A stretch of 64,000 nucleotides of DNA from Chloropicon primus (lineage: Eukaryota; Chlorophyta; Chloropicophyceae; Chloropicales; Chloropicaceae): positions 124,001 to 188,000 of the forward strand of contig CP060773.1 of assembly GCA_023205875.1 (NCBI GenBank), read 5' to 3'. Both the position numbers and the translations under genes were made by a program. Positions 27,073 to 37,422 of the stretch are shown here, in pieces. Below the pieces are notes generated by a model. It saw only the letters and a list, made by a program, of their open reading frames with translations. It was not told the origin of the DNA and made no database searches. Numbering within the stretch: position 1 is the stretch's first letter; each line of letters opens with the position of its first letter.

Positions 27073-28812
27073 ATGTCGGAGCCCATGAGAGGGGTGATGG
27101 TGAAGAGGGGGAGTGAGGATGGGTCGACGGCACAGGCGTCGGCAGCGGTGGTTTCCTCTCCTCCTCCTCCTTCGCTCGGTGTGCTCCCGCGGTTCTGCTT
27201 GAGCGTTACGAACGCGGACCGGGCCAAGGACTTCATCAAGGTGGGCCGGATCAGCAAAAGGAGTCGAGGGGTGGGCGGGCAGCAGAGGCGGAGGTCGTCC
27301 GCGGCGACGTCGGCCTCCTCCGGTGACATGGCCCTGGCGACGCTGGACAAGGTGAAGCACCTGGGCACGCCGAAGCTTCTCGCGGACGTGGAGACCCTGA
27401 CGAGGAACCAGATGAGGTCCTTCCTGGAGAGCCTGGGATGCAAGAAGGTGAGCTGGAAGTGCGAGGTGCTGCGGAAGCAGATCAGGGCGGTCATCACGGC
27501 CAGGGGTGCGGGGAGCCAGGGCAAGGACGACCTCAGGGCCGCCGCCGAGAGCGCGCACTACACCCAGAAGCAGATCAAGAACATGGCCATAGAGAAGATC
27601 CAGAAGATCTGCTTGCCACCCAAGGCCCCCGCCGCGCAGCAGCGGCAGGTGGCGCGCCAGCAGTCTTTCGTTAAAAACCCTCCGGAGCTCGAGCGGTGCG
27701 CCCAGGAGACGAAGAGGAGGCGGGCGGACGACGACAACACGTCCTCGGACTCCGCGCCAACCTGCACGGACTCGGATGGCGAGGTTCCCCACGGGAGGAC
27801 TTCTCACGGGGTCTGCAGCAGTCGGAGCACCGCGATTCCGCAGCCGCCCCCGCGGGCGACCCCGCAGCAGCCGGAGGAGAAGGAGTCCGTCATGCGGCTC
27901 TGCGGGGACGTCGAGAACCTGACGCGGAGCCAGATGCGGGACTTCTTGCACAAGCTCGGCGTGCCCAAGGTGAGCTGGAAGTGCGAAACCCTGAGTCAGC
28001 AAGTCAAAGCCGTGCTCGAGGCGAAGGCCGAGGGGGAAACCAATCTGAAGCAAGTCGCCATCGAGGTCGGCATGACACAGGCGTTGACCACCATCCAGAA
28101 CAGCGTCAACAGTAACGCGGAGACGGGTGCGGCGGCGAGGCAGGTCGCCGCCGAGAGCAAACCCGCAGCGACAATGCTTCCTAGCAACTTCCTGAACCTG
28201 ATACAGAGGCAGAACTCGATCAACGTGGTCGGCAACGAGAGGAGCCACTCTGAGATATCAAGAAAGTTACTGAAAGCAGTCGTGCACAAGGGGCCGAAGA
28301 CGCAGAAGACGAGGATGGATGGACTGCTCCATTCCATCAGGGGGGCGCAGGGATCTTCTTGGTTCGACAATTCGCAGGGCCAGAAGGCTCAGTCGGGCAC
28401 ACCGACAGATTCGAAGGGAAAGAAGGTGGTGGCGTCGGAGTGCAAGTTCAAAGGCGTTACGTACTCGAAAGCAACGAGCAAGTTCGAGGCTCACAACTGG
28501 ATCTGGCAAAGGGACGGCGGGGAGGCGGAGAAGGGGAGGCAAGTTTACCTCGGCCAGTACGACACGGCCAGCGAAGCTGCGGTGGCGTACGATCTCTCCG
28601 TGCTGTCTGATTCCAGGGACCAGCTCACTGAGCTGATGCGTTTGAAGGACGTGAGGACGAAGCACTCCATCCGTCAAATTCTGAACTTGAACAACTCGTT
28701 CAGCTCTTACGAGGACAAGATGGAGAAGATCTTGTCCATCAGCAAGGCCGAGCTCATCTCGTGCCTGGCCAACAAGCAAGGCAGTATCATCAGTCTTACC
28801 AAGTCAATTTAG
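27073..28812 (+). CDS. AP2-domain protein with two copies of a SAP-like helical motif
   Basis: The protein (579 aa, no intron) carries one AP2/ERF DNA-binding domain near 455-520 (CKFKGVTYSKATSKFEAH ... GRQVYLGQYDTASEAAVAYD). Upstream are two related blocks, LADVETLTRNQMRSFLESLG (about 103-143) and LCGDVENLTRSQMRDFLHKLG (about 275-325). Each continues (C/V)(K/P)KVSWKCE(V/T)L...QI/V(R/K)AV. This helix-loop-helix spacing resembles SAP DNA-binding motifs, but the assignment is inferential. The linkers are basic or Ser-rich. Likely a nuclear transcription regulator. The ATG at 27073 is the first methionine; the open frame before it reads through a poly-pyrimidine tract and is not plausible protein. 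Confidence 0.85.
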   Translation: MSEPMRGVMVKRGSEDGSTAQASAAVVSSPPPPSLGVLPRFCLSVTNADRAKDFIKVGRISKRSRGVGGQQRRRSSAATSASSGDMALATLDKVKHLGTPKLLADVETLTRNQMRSFLESLGCKKVSWKCEVLRKQIRAVITARGAGSQGKDDLRAAAESAHYTQKQIKNMAIEKIQKICLPPKAPAAQQRQVARQQSFVKNPPELERCAQETKRRRADDDNTSSDSAPTCTDSDGEVPHGRTSHGVCSSRSTAIPQPPPRATPQQPEEKESVMRLCGDVENLTRSQMRDFLHKLGVPKVSWKCETLSQQVKAVLEAKAEGETNLKQVAIEVGMTQALTTIQNSVNSNAETGAAARQVAAESKPAATMLPSNFLNLIQRQNSINVVGNERSHSEISRKLLKAVVHKGPKTQKTRMDGLLHSIRGAQGSSWFDNSQGQKAQSGTPTDSKGKKVVASECKFKGVTYSKATSKFEAHNWIWQRDGGEAEKGRQVYLGQYDTASEAAVAYDLSVLSDSRDQLTELMRLKDVRTKHSIRQILNLNNSFSSYEDKMEKILSISKAELISCLANKQGSIISLTKSI

Positions 28813-29199
28813 CAACTTCCACACACACACACACACACAATATCATAATGTTTGCTTCATCATAATGTTGTTTTTGAATCAAGAGCTTGTTATGTGAATA
28901 CCATTTGCCCATGAACCCTTTCCCTCAAGAGAGAGACGATGCATCCCTTCCTCCCTCCAACACCCTCACCACCCTATCATCCTCTGTCTAGGAAAGAAAA
29001 GTGAGCAAGTGATGGCTCATTGGAAAGGGCAAGAGATAATGCGTCCATCCCTTTGTCTCCCTCCTCCTCTCCCTCCCCTCACCCGCCACCATCACCCCCA
29101 TCATCTTCCCCTCTCCTCCTCTCCTCCCTCTCCTGCTCCTGATCTCATTTTCACCAAACGAGAGGCAGAAGGAAAGCGAAAGCGACGGCCCACGCGACG
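28813..29199 (+). repeat. Dispersed repeat unit upstream of Cgi121
   Basis: A CA tract at about 28820-28838 lies in the AP2 3' flank. The repeat runs about 28935-29135 with its core at 29009-29028, in the sense of the downstream gene. An ATG inside it (29012) opens a 63-codon frame whose TGA (29201-29203) overlaps the Cgi121 start codon as ATGA. Confidence 0.65.
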
Positions 29200-30193
29200 A
29201 TGACTCAAGCGGAGACCATCCAGTTCGAGGCTCACCCTGATTGGGTCCTCAAGTGCAAGCTCTTCACGCATGTCACCAACGCAGCGGACCTCGTTACGCA
29301 CATCACAAGCGGTAACCTTCCCATGAAGACGAGCCTCATCAACGCAACTCTAGTTCCAGGTAAGACACAACTCCATTCATCTTCACTCTTCATTCGGTTT
29401 CATTGTGTTCATGCGTGCGTGGAGATCAATCAAGCGATGCATTCGCTCGTTCATTCTCTTGCGGTGATGGATGGCACGAGGAGCTGTGCCTCTCCCTTCC
29501 CTCGCCGTCAGCGTCATGCCATTCGATTCGATTCGCATCGAGGAGGAGGAGGAAACCAAAAACTTTTTTGTTTCGATGAATGCATGCATGCATGGTTGGT
29601 TGGATGGATGGATGGAGGATGAGGATTGCTGATGAATTGGTTTTGCTTTCTTGGTGGTGTCTTCTTGATCAGATTTGCTTCCCTTGTACGTAGCTGGTGA
29701 CAAAGCACTACGGTCGCTACAGTCGGACAAGGGCTTGTCCACGAGAACACTTGGGAGTGAACTCTTGTACAACCTCTCCGGCAGCAGGCACATTCGAGAT
29801 GCCTTGATCAAGTTTGGAGTCAAGGTAATGGATTGCCCGTCACATGCTCTCTCTCTCTCTCTCACACTCATTCTCTTTTCTATTGGTGCTGAGTCTGAGT
29901 CTGACTCTTGACTCCTGTCGTACGTTATCGGCGGTGTTTGGTTGCAGGACTCCACCTCTATCTTGCTGGCGTGGTTCGAAGGCGGAAAGGAAGGAGACGA
30001 GGAGAACGGAGACGTCTCTGATTTGATTAAGGGCTCGGTGGCTGACCTGGGAGACTTGCACTTAGGTCTTGATCAGTCTCAAGTTGTGGATTGGTATAAG
30101 ATACACGACAAGGAACTCACGAACGCCAGTCTCACCGACTGTGTGGTCTTTAGGATTGGTGCGAAAGACTTCTTGGACAAGAAGCAAAAGTGA
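29200..30193 (+). CDS. TPRKB: KEOPS/EKC complex subunit Cgi121 (TPRKB)
   Basis: Cgi121 helps the KEOPS complex make the tRNA t6A modification by binding the Bud32/PRPK kinase and tRNA. Three exons are supported: 29200-29359, 29673-29824 and 29948-30193. The introns are 313 bp (GTAAGA/GATCAG) and 123 bp (GTAATG/TTGCAG). Spliced length is 185 aa. Family features are CKLFTHVTNAADLVTHITSG, SLINATLVPDLLPLYVAGDK, the TRTLGSELLYNLSGSRHIRD block and ALIKFGVKDSTSILLAWFE, in the order and spacing of human TPRKB. The protein starts right where the upstream repeat frame stops. Confidence 0.93.
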
Positions 30194-30880
30194 AGAAGAC
30201 ACCGGAATGATGAACCAATAGATAAGAATGGACAGGAATAACCTAACCACCACACGTGTACTAGCAAACTAGAGCGGCAACCGTTCCGTTCCGTTCCGGA
30301 ACCACTCGGAGGCGGCCACCACCATTAATTCATCAAGTTGAGAACCCTGTGTCAAAGAGCAAAAGGAGGAGGAGGAGGAGGAGCAGGATGAAGCAGAGAC
30401 AAGAACACATTCATCCATCCCTCATCATCAACCACCCTCATTCCTCTCATTCTCAATTGCCCTCATCATTACCCTCATCATCCTCTCTCTCTGTAGTGAA
30501 CAAAAGTGAGCAAGTGATGGCTCATTGGAAAGGGCAAGAGACAATGCGTCCATCTCTCTGTCTCCCTCCTCCTCTCCCTCCCCTCACCCGCCACCATCAC
30601 CCCCACCACCTCCATCACCAGCACCAACACCTTCATCACCCTCATCATCCTCTGTCTAGGAAAGAAAAGTGAGCAAGTGATGGCTCATTGGAAAGAGCAA
30701 GAGACAATACATCCCTCCCTCTGTCTCCCTCCTCCTCTCCCTCCCCTCACCCGCCACCATCACCCCCATCATCTTCCCCTCTCCTCCCCTCTCCTCCGCT
30801 TCCAAGCAGACGCAGACAGAGCAGCCATCTCTCGATCGATCGCAGCGATCGATCGCAGGCGGAGGGGAGGAAGGGAAGCC
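30194..30880 (+). repeat. Two dispersed repeat units upstream of UGGT
   Basis: Repeat units at about 30410-30650 and 30655-30795 carry cores at 30514-30533 and 30677-30696, both in the sense of UGGT. The second unit's ATG (30680) is in frame with UGGT, but I prefer the start after the repeat. CGATCGATCG palindromes lie at 30833-30856. Confidence 0.6.
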
Positions 30881-33800
30881 ATGCGCGTTGCGGCGATGGC
30901 GATGGCGACGGCGACGGTGGCGATGACATCGATTCCGTCGTCGACACGACGACGTTCTCGTCGTCCACGTATCTCCTTTCTCTTCTTCACAACTCTCATC
31001 TTCTTCCTGGGATCAAACACAAGTTGGTTTCCTCCTCCTCTGCAAAGTGTTCATGCCATGACGAGTTTGAGTTCAGGAGGGAAGTCAATGACGGTTACGT
31101 TGACGGTGCCGTGGACGAACGGAACGACGATCCTTCACGAAGCGGCGGAGCTCCTCGATGACTTTAGTCACGAAGAGGATGGCAACGAGGAACTCCATTG
31201 GAAGTTCCTTGAAGCTTGGCTTGTGCATGCAAGAGAGCAAGGAAAGGGGATGAAGATGAAGATGAAGAAGGAGGTGGACACGAGGAAGGAAGGAGAGGGA
31301 TGCTTTGATAGAGTGATCGGCGTTGGACGGGAGGTGCTGACGAAATCTCAAGTCAAGGTGAGTTGGAATGGAATGGAATGGAACAGAACGGAGGGATGGT
31401 GTGGACCGACGACGAGAAGGAAAAGCTTGAGCTTGTTCCCTTCCCTCCCTCTATTCATTGGGATACTGAACGATGTGTGTTTGTCTTGGACTGTGGTGAA
31501 TCTTTCCGAATTGTTTCCTTCCTTCTACAAGTTTCTACAAGCGGGGTTGCTGTCAAGAGAGGCGTCCCCCAAAGTGTCTATGTTCGAGCGGCTCGTCGAG
31601 CAGAGCACTCGAGCGAGTGAGCGAGCCGATCTGGGGTGCTGCTTCGTGCAGGTGGGAGCGGAAGTGTACGAAGACTGGAAAGAAATTGTGAGCCTTCTTG
31701 AATCAGATGAGGTGGGGGGCCTGCAAAAAGCCCACGACGAGAATCCTGGCCTCTTGGAGAGCCTGGTTGTGGATGAAGACCACGTATACGGCGGTACCCA
31801 AGAGTTCGATTCAGATGCGGTGACCGTCATCCTCAATGCCGCTTTGGGATCCTCTTGCCTCGGTGAGCTGCACCCTTTGCTGGCAAAGAGGGAAGGTTGG
31901 AATTACATCTGGAGGCCCGTGGTCACGCAGGCTTGCGCAGAGAAGGTGAGGTCCGAGGGGGACGACTACCTTGATGTCTGTGGAGCCCTCGGGGGAAATG
32001 ATCCTGTGAAGGTTGCAGGTTTCGGAGTCGAGTTGGCGATCAAGAACATGGAGTACAAGGCCGTGGATGATTCCAAGGTGGAACTCAGTGAGGCTGAACG
32101 AGACAGCGAGAACCAGGCGGCCAGCATTGGAGCGGTGAGAGGATTCCTTTTCGACACCCTGCTCTCCAGGTCAGATGGAAACGGGACCGTCGAGCAAGAG
32201 CTCTTGGAGTTCAAGAAGATCCTTGAGGAGAGGGAAAAGAAGGAATCCTCGTCGGGAGGAACGAAATTGAGAGCGTGGCACTTGGATTACATGGGTCTGC
32301 AGGCAGCGCAGAGGATATTGGACGCCAAGGATCCCCTCGGGGTGATGCAAGACATTTCTACGACTTTCCCTGCCCTTGCCGGGAGCTTGTCCAAGATGAT
32401 AGCCTCCCCAAAGCTCAAGACAGAGGTGAACAGGCTGCAGAAAGCGTATGGCACCGGCCTGCAAAAGCTGCCGGAGTTCTTCGTGAACGGTTTGAGGATC
32501 GACAAGGACTCTATCCATTTGCACCAGATGCTCAAGTTCTTTAGGTCCGAAATGAGCTTGACCAGCAACCTGGCAAGGGTGGCGAACATGACTTCCAAGG
32601 AGGCCTCCCTAATCATCACGAAGGTGAGACCGGGGCTGGCACAGGAAGGTTCCTCCATGGAGGAAGGGAAAAGCCTGGCAGACACTCTCAGAGAAGGCTT
32701 TGCACCGGTCAGCCGACTCTGCTCCACTGTCAGCCCGGAGAACGCCGCTGTTCATTGGATCAACGACATTGAGAAAGATCGCCGGTACGACAGGTTCCAT
32801 GACCACTTACAAGCCCTCTTCCCGGTGAATTACTTTGGGATGCAAATGGAGAGCGGGAACCTTGTTCCACAATACAGGAAGAACCTCTTCCATGTCGTAA
32901 CGTTTCTTGATGTCAGCAATCCGATGGTGGGGCCCGTCTGCGGGGCACTGAAGGAAATTTTGAAGACGAATGAGCCTGTGAGGATGGGCGTGGTCGCCTA
33001 CAGTGAAGACGACCTCGCACTGCCCCAAGACGCGGCGTTGACGGTGTCCCAGAAGGTCTCTCGCAGCTTTCACGTTCTGAGCAAAGCAGTTGGCGCAATG
33101 ACTGCGTGCGGAATGCTGAAGGATGTTCACAAGAAGATTCAAATGCCTTACGACGAAGCGGAGGCCGCGAAGGCCTTCGCCTCGGTCGCGAAAAAGTACG
33201 CCAAGAAACTGCGCAAGGACCCCGCCAGAGCGATGGAGAAAATAATCTCCTCGGATTCCCTGCCAGCCGGATCGAAGGAAGGCGCCGAGGCCGAGGCGGT
33301 CGAAATGTCCCTTGCAGCTTCCAAATATGCAGAGGAAGCTGGGGTGGCCAGCAAGGATGCCAACAAGAAAGGCATGGGAGTTGCAGTGACGGTGAATGGA
33401 ATCTTTGCTTTCGGTGCCACGGACCTTGCGATGGGCTTCGACTCCATGCTCTCGCTCGAGCAAGGGACCGCCATGAGAGATCCTGGACAGGTGTACAAGT
33501 ATCTCGAGGCATTCAGCGAGATCTTCATGAGGGATATCCAGGCACCGCTGAAGGAGGAAGTGAAAAGAGCGAGAGATCTGTACAGAACGAAAACCATCGG
33601 AATGAACGACAATGCATTGGACTCTTTGTTGAGCTGGGAGAACTGCCTGCCAAGGTACAACCTGCAGTTGGCAAAGGCGGTCTTGAGTGTCGTTGATTCC
33701 TCTTCCACAGGATCCCTGGAGGACGGCTACAGCCCCGTAGACTTTTCTGGGAAGGATGGGCAGACCCACGGGGCCTTGATCAGCCCGGCGCACACCTGGC

Positions 33801-36400
33801 TTGACGTCGGAGGCAAAGGGCGTGGCATTTCGAGTGGTTACATCGCTGTCCTAGGAGATGGTATCCCGGGGTGGATCACTTTTTGCTCCGCCGCGTCTCA
33901 CCTGGGGTCCAAGAGAGGCCAGTTGAAGGAAGAATTTGCTGCTTCCAACATCAATGCGGTCATTTCAATCGTGGCAAACCCTGGAGAAGCGGGACAGTCT
34001 CCCCTGCACTCTTTCGTGGACGCTGCCGTGTCCTCCCTCACTGCGGAAGAAGCGGTGAGCGTCTTCGAAAAAGCCTGCGAGGAAATCGGGGGCAGAGACG
34101 TCGGCGAAGAGAAGCTTTACGAGGATCTCGAGAGCGGAAATTTTTGGCCCACTCAGCTTAAGGGGAAATCCGCCAAGATCCAGGAAGAGATCGATTCTCG
34201 CAAGGGCAAGCCTGCTCCATCCTCGGTGTCCTCTGATTTGGGCATCAAGCCCGGCCAATCCGCTGTTGTATCCTCAAACATGGTCATCGAGGTGGACCAA
34301 GGGCGAAGCCAGGAGTCGCTGTCAAGGGATTTGCTCTTCATGGACGTTGTTTTCTCCCATGCTCTGCTGGGAGATGCCATGGCAGAGGCAATCCCACAAG
34401 CTGCCCCGCTGCCCATTTCTGCAGTGATGTCAGCTTCCTCGTTCCTTCTGCAGAGCTTGTCCAAGCAAACGAGGCTGCCCTTTGTGGCCGAGGATTACTA
34501 CACCGACTTTGTGACAGGCCTTGTCGACGAGATCACCTCCCAGTGCAAGAGGAGCTGCGTCAAGCTCGATTTCGGGGGCGCTGAAGACGGAGATGGTGGC
34601 CAAGGGAAGGGCGACGGACACGTTGACATCGTCCTGGTGATTGATCCTCTCTCCAAGTTCGCACAGAGGATCTCCCCCCTCCTTTCCTTCCTGAAGAACG
34701 CCTTCAGCGGAACCTTGACTCTGGTGATGTGGCCCAAGTTTGGCTTTGAGGACCTTCCTCTGAAGACGTACTACGCTTACGCCGTGCCACAGTGGCCTGC
34801 GGGAACCCCTGTTGCATGGCCCAGCCCGACCTCAGCGACGTTCTCATCTTTGCCAGCTACCACGACCCTCAGCACGCAGCTCGACACCCCCGAGGCTTGG
34901 CTGACAGGGGCAACCGCAGCTTCCTTAGACCTTGACAACCTCAAGCTCGAGGATTTGGGGCCGTCAGCTTCGACCTTGCACGCCGAGTTCGAAATCGAGA
35001 GCCTCATCGTCAGCGGTTCCTGCATCGACCAGACCGCCTTGAAGATGGGGTCGTACAGCGAGGCCTACCCCACCGGGGTGCGCCTCATGATGGGAGAGAG
35101 GGGAACGACGGCGTCCAGCAAGGACAAGGACCTTGTGGACACGATGGTGATGAAGAATTTGGGGTACTTTCAGCTCAAGGCCTCTCCCGGTACGTTTGAC
35201 CTTGGCCTGGTCCCTGGCTGCTCCAGCGACATGTTCAAGTTTGCGGGCGGCCTTTCCCAAAAATCGGTTACGGTCACCAGCTTCAATGGGATCCTGAACC
35301 TGGACCTCGAGGTCGAGAGGACGAGGCCCGGGAAGGCTGACGTGATGCAGTGCGAGAGCGAGATGGCTGCGGCGAAGAGGGGTGGGGACGAGACCGACGC
35401 CCCTGCCGCGCCGAGCACCTCGTCTTGGCTGTCCAAGCTTTGGTCGGGCAGCGGCAAACCCAAGGCGGGGGTGGAGGACAAGACCCTGAACATCTTCTCC
35501 GTGGCCTCAGGGCACTTGTACGAGCGGTTTTTGAGGATCATGATCCTCAGCGTCCTGAAAAACACCGAGTCCCCGGTCAAGTTCTGGTTCATCAAGAACT
35601 ACATGTCGCCCAAGCTGAAGAGGGTCTTGCCCCAGATGGCCGAGGCCTACGGCTTTGAGTACGAGCTGATCACCTACAAGTGGCCGAGCTGGGTGTTGCG
35701 GCAGACAGAGAAGCAGAGGATCATCTGGGCCTACAAGATTCTTTTCCTCGACGTGATCTTCCCGGTGAGCTTGGACCGCGTGATTTACGTGGACGCCGAC
35801 CAGGTCGTGAGGTCGGACCTCATGGAGTTGCAGAAGATGGACATCAAGAACAACGTGTACGCCTACACCCCTTTCTGCGACAACGAGAGGGAGATGGACG
35901 GCTTCCGGTTCTGGAAGCAGGGGTTCTGGAAGAACCACTTGAGGGGGAGGAACTACCACATCAGCGCGCTGTACCTCGTGGACCTGAAGCAGTTCCGGAT
36001 GAAGGGCGCGGGGGACCAGCTCAGGATTCTATATAACGGCTTGGCCCAGGACCCCAACAGCTTGGCCAACCTGGACCAGGACCTCCCGAACTACGCCCAG
36101 GACACCGTCCCGATCTTCTCCCTGCCCCAGGAGTGGCTGTACTGCGAGACTTGGTGCGGCAAGAAGACAAAGTCCAAGGCCAAGACGATCGACCTTTGCA
36201 ACAACCCGATGACCAAGGAGCCCAAGCTGATCGGCGCCAAGAGGATCGTCCCGGAGTGGACCTCCCTGGACGACGAGCAGCGAAAGTTCGTGGAGAGCCT
36301 CCCGGAGGCCGAGCCGAAGGGGCAAACCAAACCGCCCCCACCCAAGCAGCAGGAGCAGGAGCAGGGTGGGAGGGGTGCCTCCGCCAAGGACGAGCTCTGA
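30881..36400 (+). CDS. UGGT: UDP-glucose:glycoprotein glucosyltransferase (ER folding sensor)
   Basis: UGGT re-glucosylates misfolded N-glycoproteins in the ER so that calnexin/calreticulin rebind them. The start at 30881 gives a basic n-region and hydrophobic core (RISFLFFTTLIFFLGSNTSW), a plausible signal peptide. An AAG|GTGAGT donor at 31358 and an AAG acceptor at 31531 remove 174 nt that are in frame and stop-free; the joined SQVK-FLQAGLLSREASPKV fits the family. Spliced length is about 1781 aa. The thioredoxin-like region includes NFWPTQ-type segments. The GT24 catalytic domain starts near 1477 (NIFSVASGHLYERFLRIMIL), with the metal-binding YVDADQVVRSD, CDNEREMDGFRFWKQGFWK and SLPQEWLYCETWC. 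The protein ends AKDEL, an ER-retrieval signal. Confidence 0.96.
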   Translation: MRVAAMAMATATVAMTSIPSSTRRRSRRPRISFLFFTTLIFFLGSNTSWFPPPLQSVHAMTSLSSGGKSMTVTLTVPWTNGTTILHEAAELLDDFSHEEDGNEELHWKFLEAWLVHAREQGKGMKMKMKKEVDTRKEGEGCFDRVIGVGREVLTKSQVKVSWNGMEWNRTEGWCGPTTRRKSLSLFPSLPLFIGILNDVCLSWTVVNLSELFPSFYKFLQAGLLSREASPKVSMFERLVEQSTRASERADLGCCFVQVGAEVYEDWKEIVSLLESDEVGGLQKAHDENPGLLESLVVDEDHVYGGTQEFDSDAVTVILNAALGSSCLGELHPLLAKREGWNYIWRPVVTQACAEKVRSEGDDYLDVCGALGGNDPVKVAGFGVELAIKNMEYKAVDDSKVELSEAERDSENQAASIGAVRGFLFDTLLSRSDGNGTVEQELLEFKKILEEREKKESSSGGTKLRAWHLDYMGLQAAQRILDAKDPLGVMQDISTTFPALAGSLSKMIASPKLKTEVNRLQKAYGTGLQKLPEFFVNGLRIDKDSIHLHQMLKFFRSEMSLTSNLARVANMTSKEASLIITKVRPGLAQEGSSMEEGKSLADTLREGFAPVSRLCSTVSPENAAVHWINDIEKDRRYDRFHDHLQALFPVNYFGMQMESGNLVPQYRKNLFHVVTFLDVSNPMVGPVCGALKEILKTNEPVRMGVVAYSEDDLALPQDAALTVSQKVSRSFHVLSKAVGAMTACGMLKDVHKKIQMPYDEAEAAKAFASVAKKYAKKLRKDPARAMEKIISSDSLPAGSKEGAEAEAVEMSLAASKYAEEAGVASKDANKKGMGVAVTVNGIFAFGATDLAMGFDSMLSLEQGTAMRDPGQVYKYLEAFSEIFMRDIQAPLKEEVKRARDLYRTKTIGMNDNALDSLLSWENCLPRYNLQLAKAVLSVVDSSSTGSLEDGYSPVDFSGKDGQTHGALISPAHTWLDVGGKGRGISSGYIAVLGDGIPGWITFCSAASHLGSKRGQLKEEFAASNINAVISIVANPGEAGQSPLHSFVDAAVSSLTAEEAVSVFEKACEEIGGRDVGEEKLYEDLESGNFWPTQLKGKSAKIQEEIDSRKGKPAPSSVSSDLGIKPGQSAVVSSNMVIEVDQGRSQESLSRDLLFMDVVFSHALLGDAMAEAIPQAAPLPISAVMSASSFLLQSLSKQTRLPFVAEDYYTDFVTGLVDEITSQCKRSCVKLDFGGAEDGDGGQGKGDGHVDIVLVIDPLSKFAQRISPLLSFLKNAFSGTLTLVMWPKFGFEDLPLKTYYAYAVPQWPAGTPVAWPSPTSATFSSLPATTTLSTQLDTPEAWLTGATAASLDLDNLKLEDLGPSASTLHAEFEIESLIVSGSCIDQTALKMGSYSEAYPTGVRLMMGERGTTASSKDKDLVDTMVMKNLGYFQLKASPGTFDLGLVPGCSSDMFKFAGGLSQKSVTVTSFNGILNLDLEVERTRPGKADVMQCESEMAAAKRGGDETDAPAAPSTSSWLSKLWSGSGKPKAGVEDKTLNIFSVASGHLYERFLRIMILSVLKNTESPVKFWFIKNYMSPKLKRVLPQMAEAYGFEYELITYKWPSWVLRQTEKQRIIWAYKILFLDVIFPVSLDRVIYVDADQVVRSDLMELQKMDIKNNVYAYTPFCDNEREMDGFRFWKQGFWKNHLRGRNYHISALYLVDLKQFRMKGAGDQLRILYNGLAQDPNSLANLDQDLPNYAQDTVPIFSLPQEWLYCETWCGKKTKSKAKTIDLCNNPMTKEPKLIGAKRIVPEWTSLDDEQRKFVESLPEAEPKGQTKPPPPKQQEQEQGGRGASAKDEL

Positions 36401-36653
36401 GGGATTGGAGGAGAGGAGAGGAGAGGAGGCGACCCTTGTTTAGTGGGTTGGTTGGTTGGTTGATGTGTGTATCATAGCGCGTAAAGGAATAAAATGAAAA
36501 TGAAAACGATGGATGGATTTGTATAACACTGGCTTAGCGTTTTTTCACGACAAGTGGAAAAACAGCCGGACCAACAACAAACAACAACAACAAGGCAGTG
36601 GGACGACCTGCCTTTCGGCCGTCCCTTTCTCCTGGCAGAGGGTAGGGACGGCC

Positions 36654-36699
<46 letters not shown>

Positions 36700-37422
36700 A
36701 GAAGAGGAGAGAAGGACAAGGGACTTGCTTTTCCCCAGGAAAGAAAAGTCTCATCACTCACCCTCATCATTACCCTCATCATCCTCTCTGTAGGGAACAA
36801 AAGTGAGCAAGTGAGGGCGCATTGGAAAGATGAAGAGACAATGCGTCCACCCTTAAATCCTCTTGTTGCCCTTTCCCGCTGTCCTCGTCTTGATCCCCTC
36901 CACCACCACCATCAACATCACTCACCCTCATCATTACCCTCATCATCCTCTCTGCAGGGAACAAAAGTGAGCAAGTGAGGGCTCATTGGAAAGATGAAGA
37001 GACAATGCGTCCACCCTTAAATCCTCTTGTTGCCCTTTCCCGCTGTCCTCGTCTTGATCCCCTCCATTACCACCACCCCTCCCCACCCCTCCCTTCCCTC
37101 ACGAACCTCAAAATCATCGGGGTGAGCGTTACGGTCGAGAGAAGGACGATGATGGGGATGGTGGCCGGAGCGCATTCGCGGCGAAGGGCACGGCGGCCAA
37201 GGAGACAAAGCGGAAGGAGGTGAGGACTCGGATGAGCCTCAGGATGTTGTGCCCATCGAAATGCCGAGGCATCCGCTCTCGCTCCGTCGTTTTTTTTTCT
37301 TTCTTTTTACGGATGAACCTGACATGACACAGTTCCTAGCTTCCCTTCCCCTCTGCAGTGTTTCGTGTTCTTGCAGTCGAGAGAGAGAGAGAGGGAGAGA
37401 GAGAGAGCGGAGAGGATTGAAG
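36401..37422 (+). repeat. GA tract and tandem 164-bp dispersed-repeat units upstream of the secreted repeat protein
   Basis: A GA tract lies at 36654-36698. Two units with period 164 bp (anchors CTCACCCTCATCATTACCCT at 36757 and 36921) carry cores at 36811-36830 and 36975-36994, in the sense of the downstream gene. They are nearly identical over about 150 bp, so recently duplicated. A GA tract (37378-37408) ends 14 bp before the next start codon. Confidence 0.75.

Noticed and set aside
30680-30880. Upstream in-frame ATG for UGGT
   Set aside because: It lies in the dispersed repeat and would bury the signal peptide behind a 67-residue Pro/His-rich leader.
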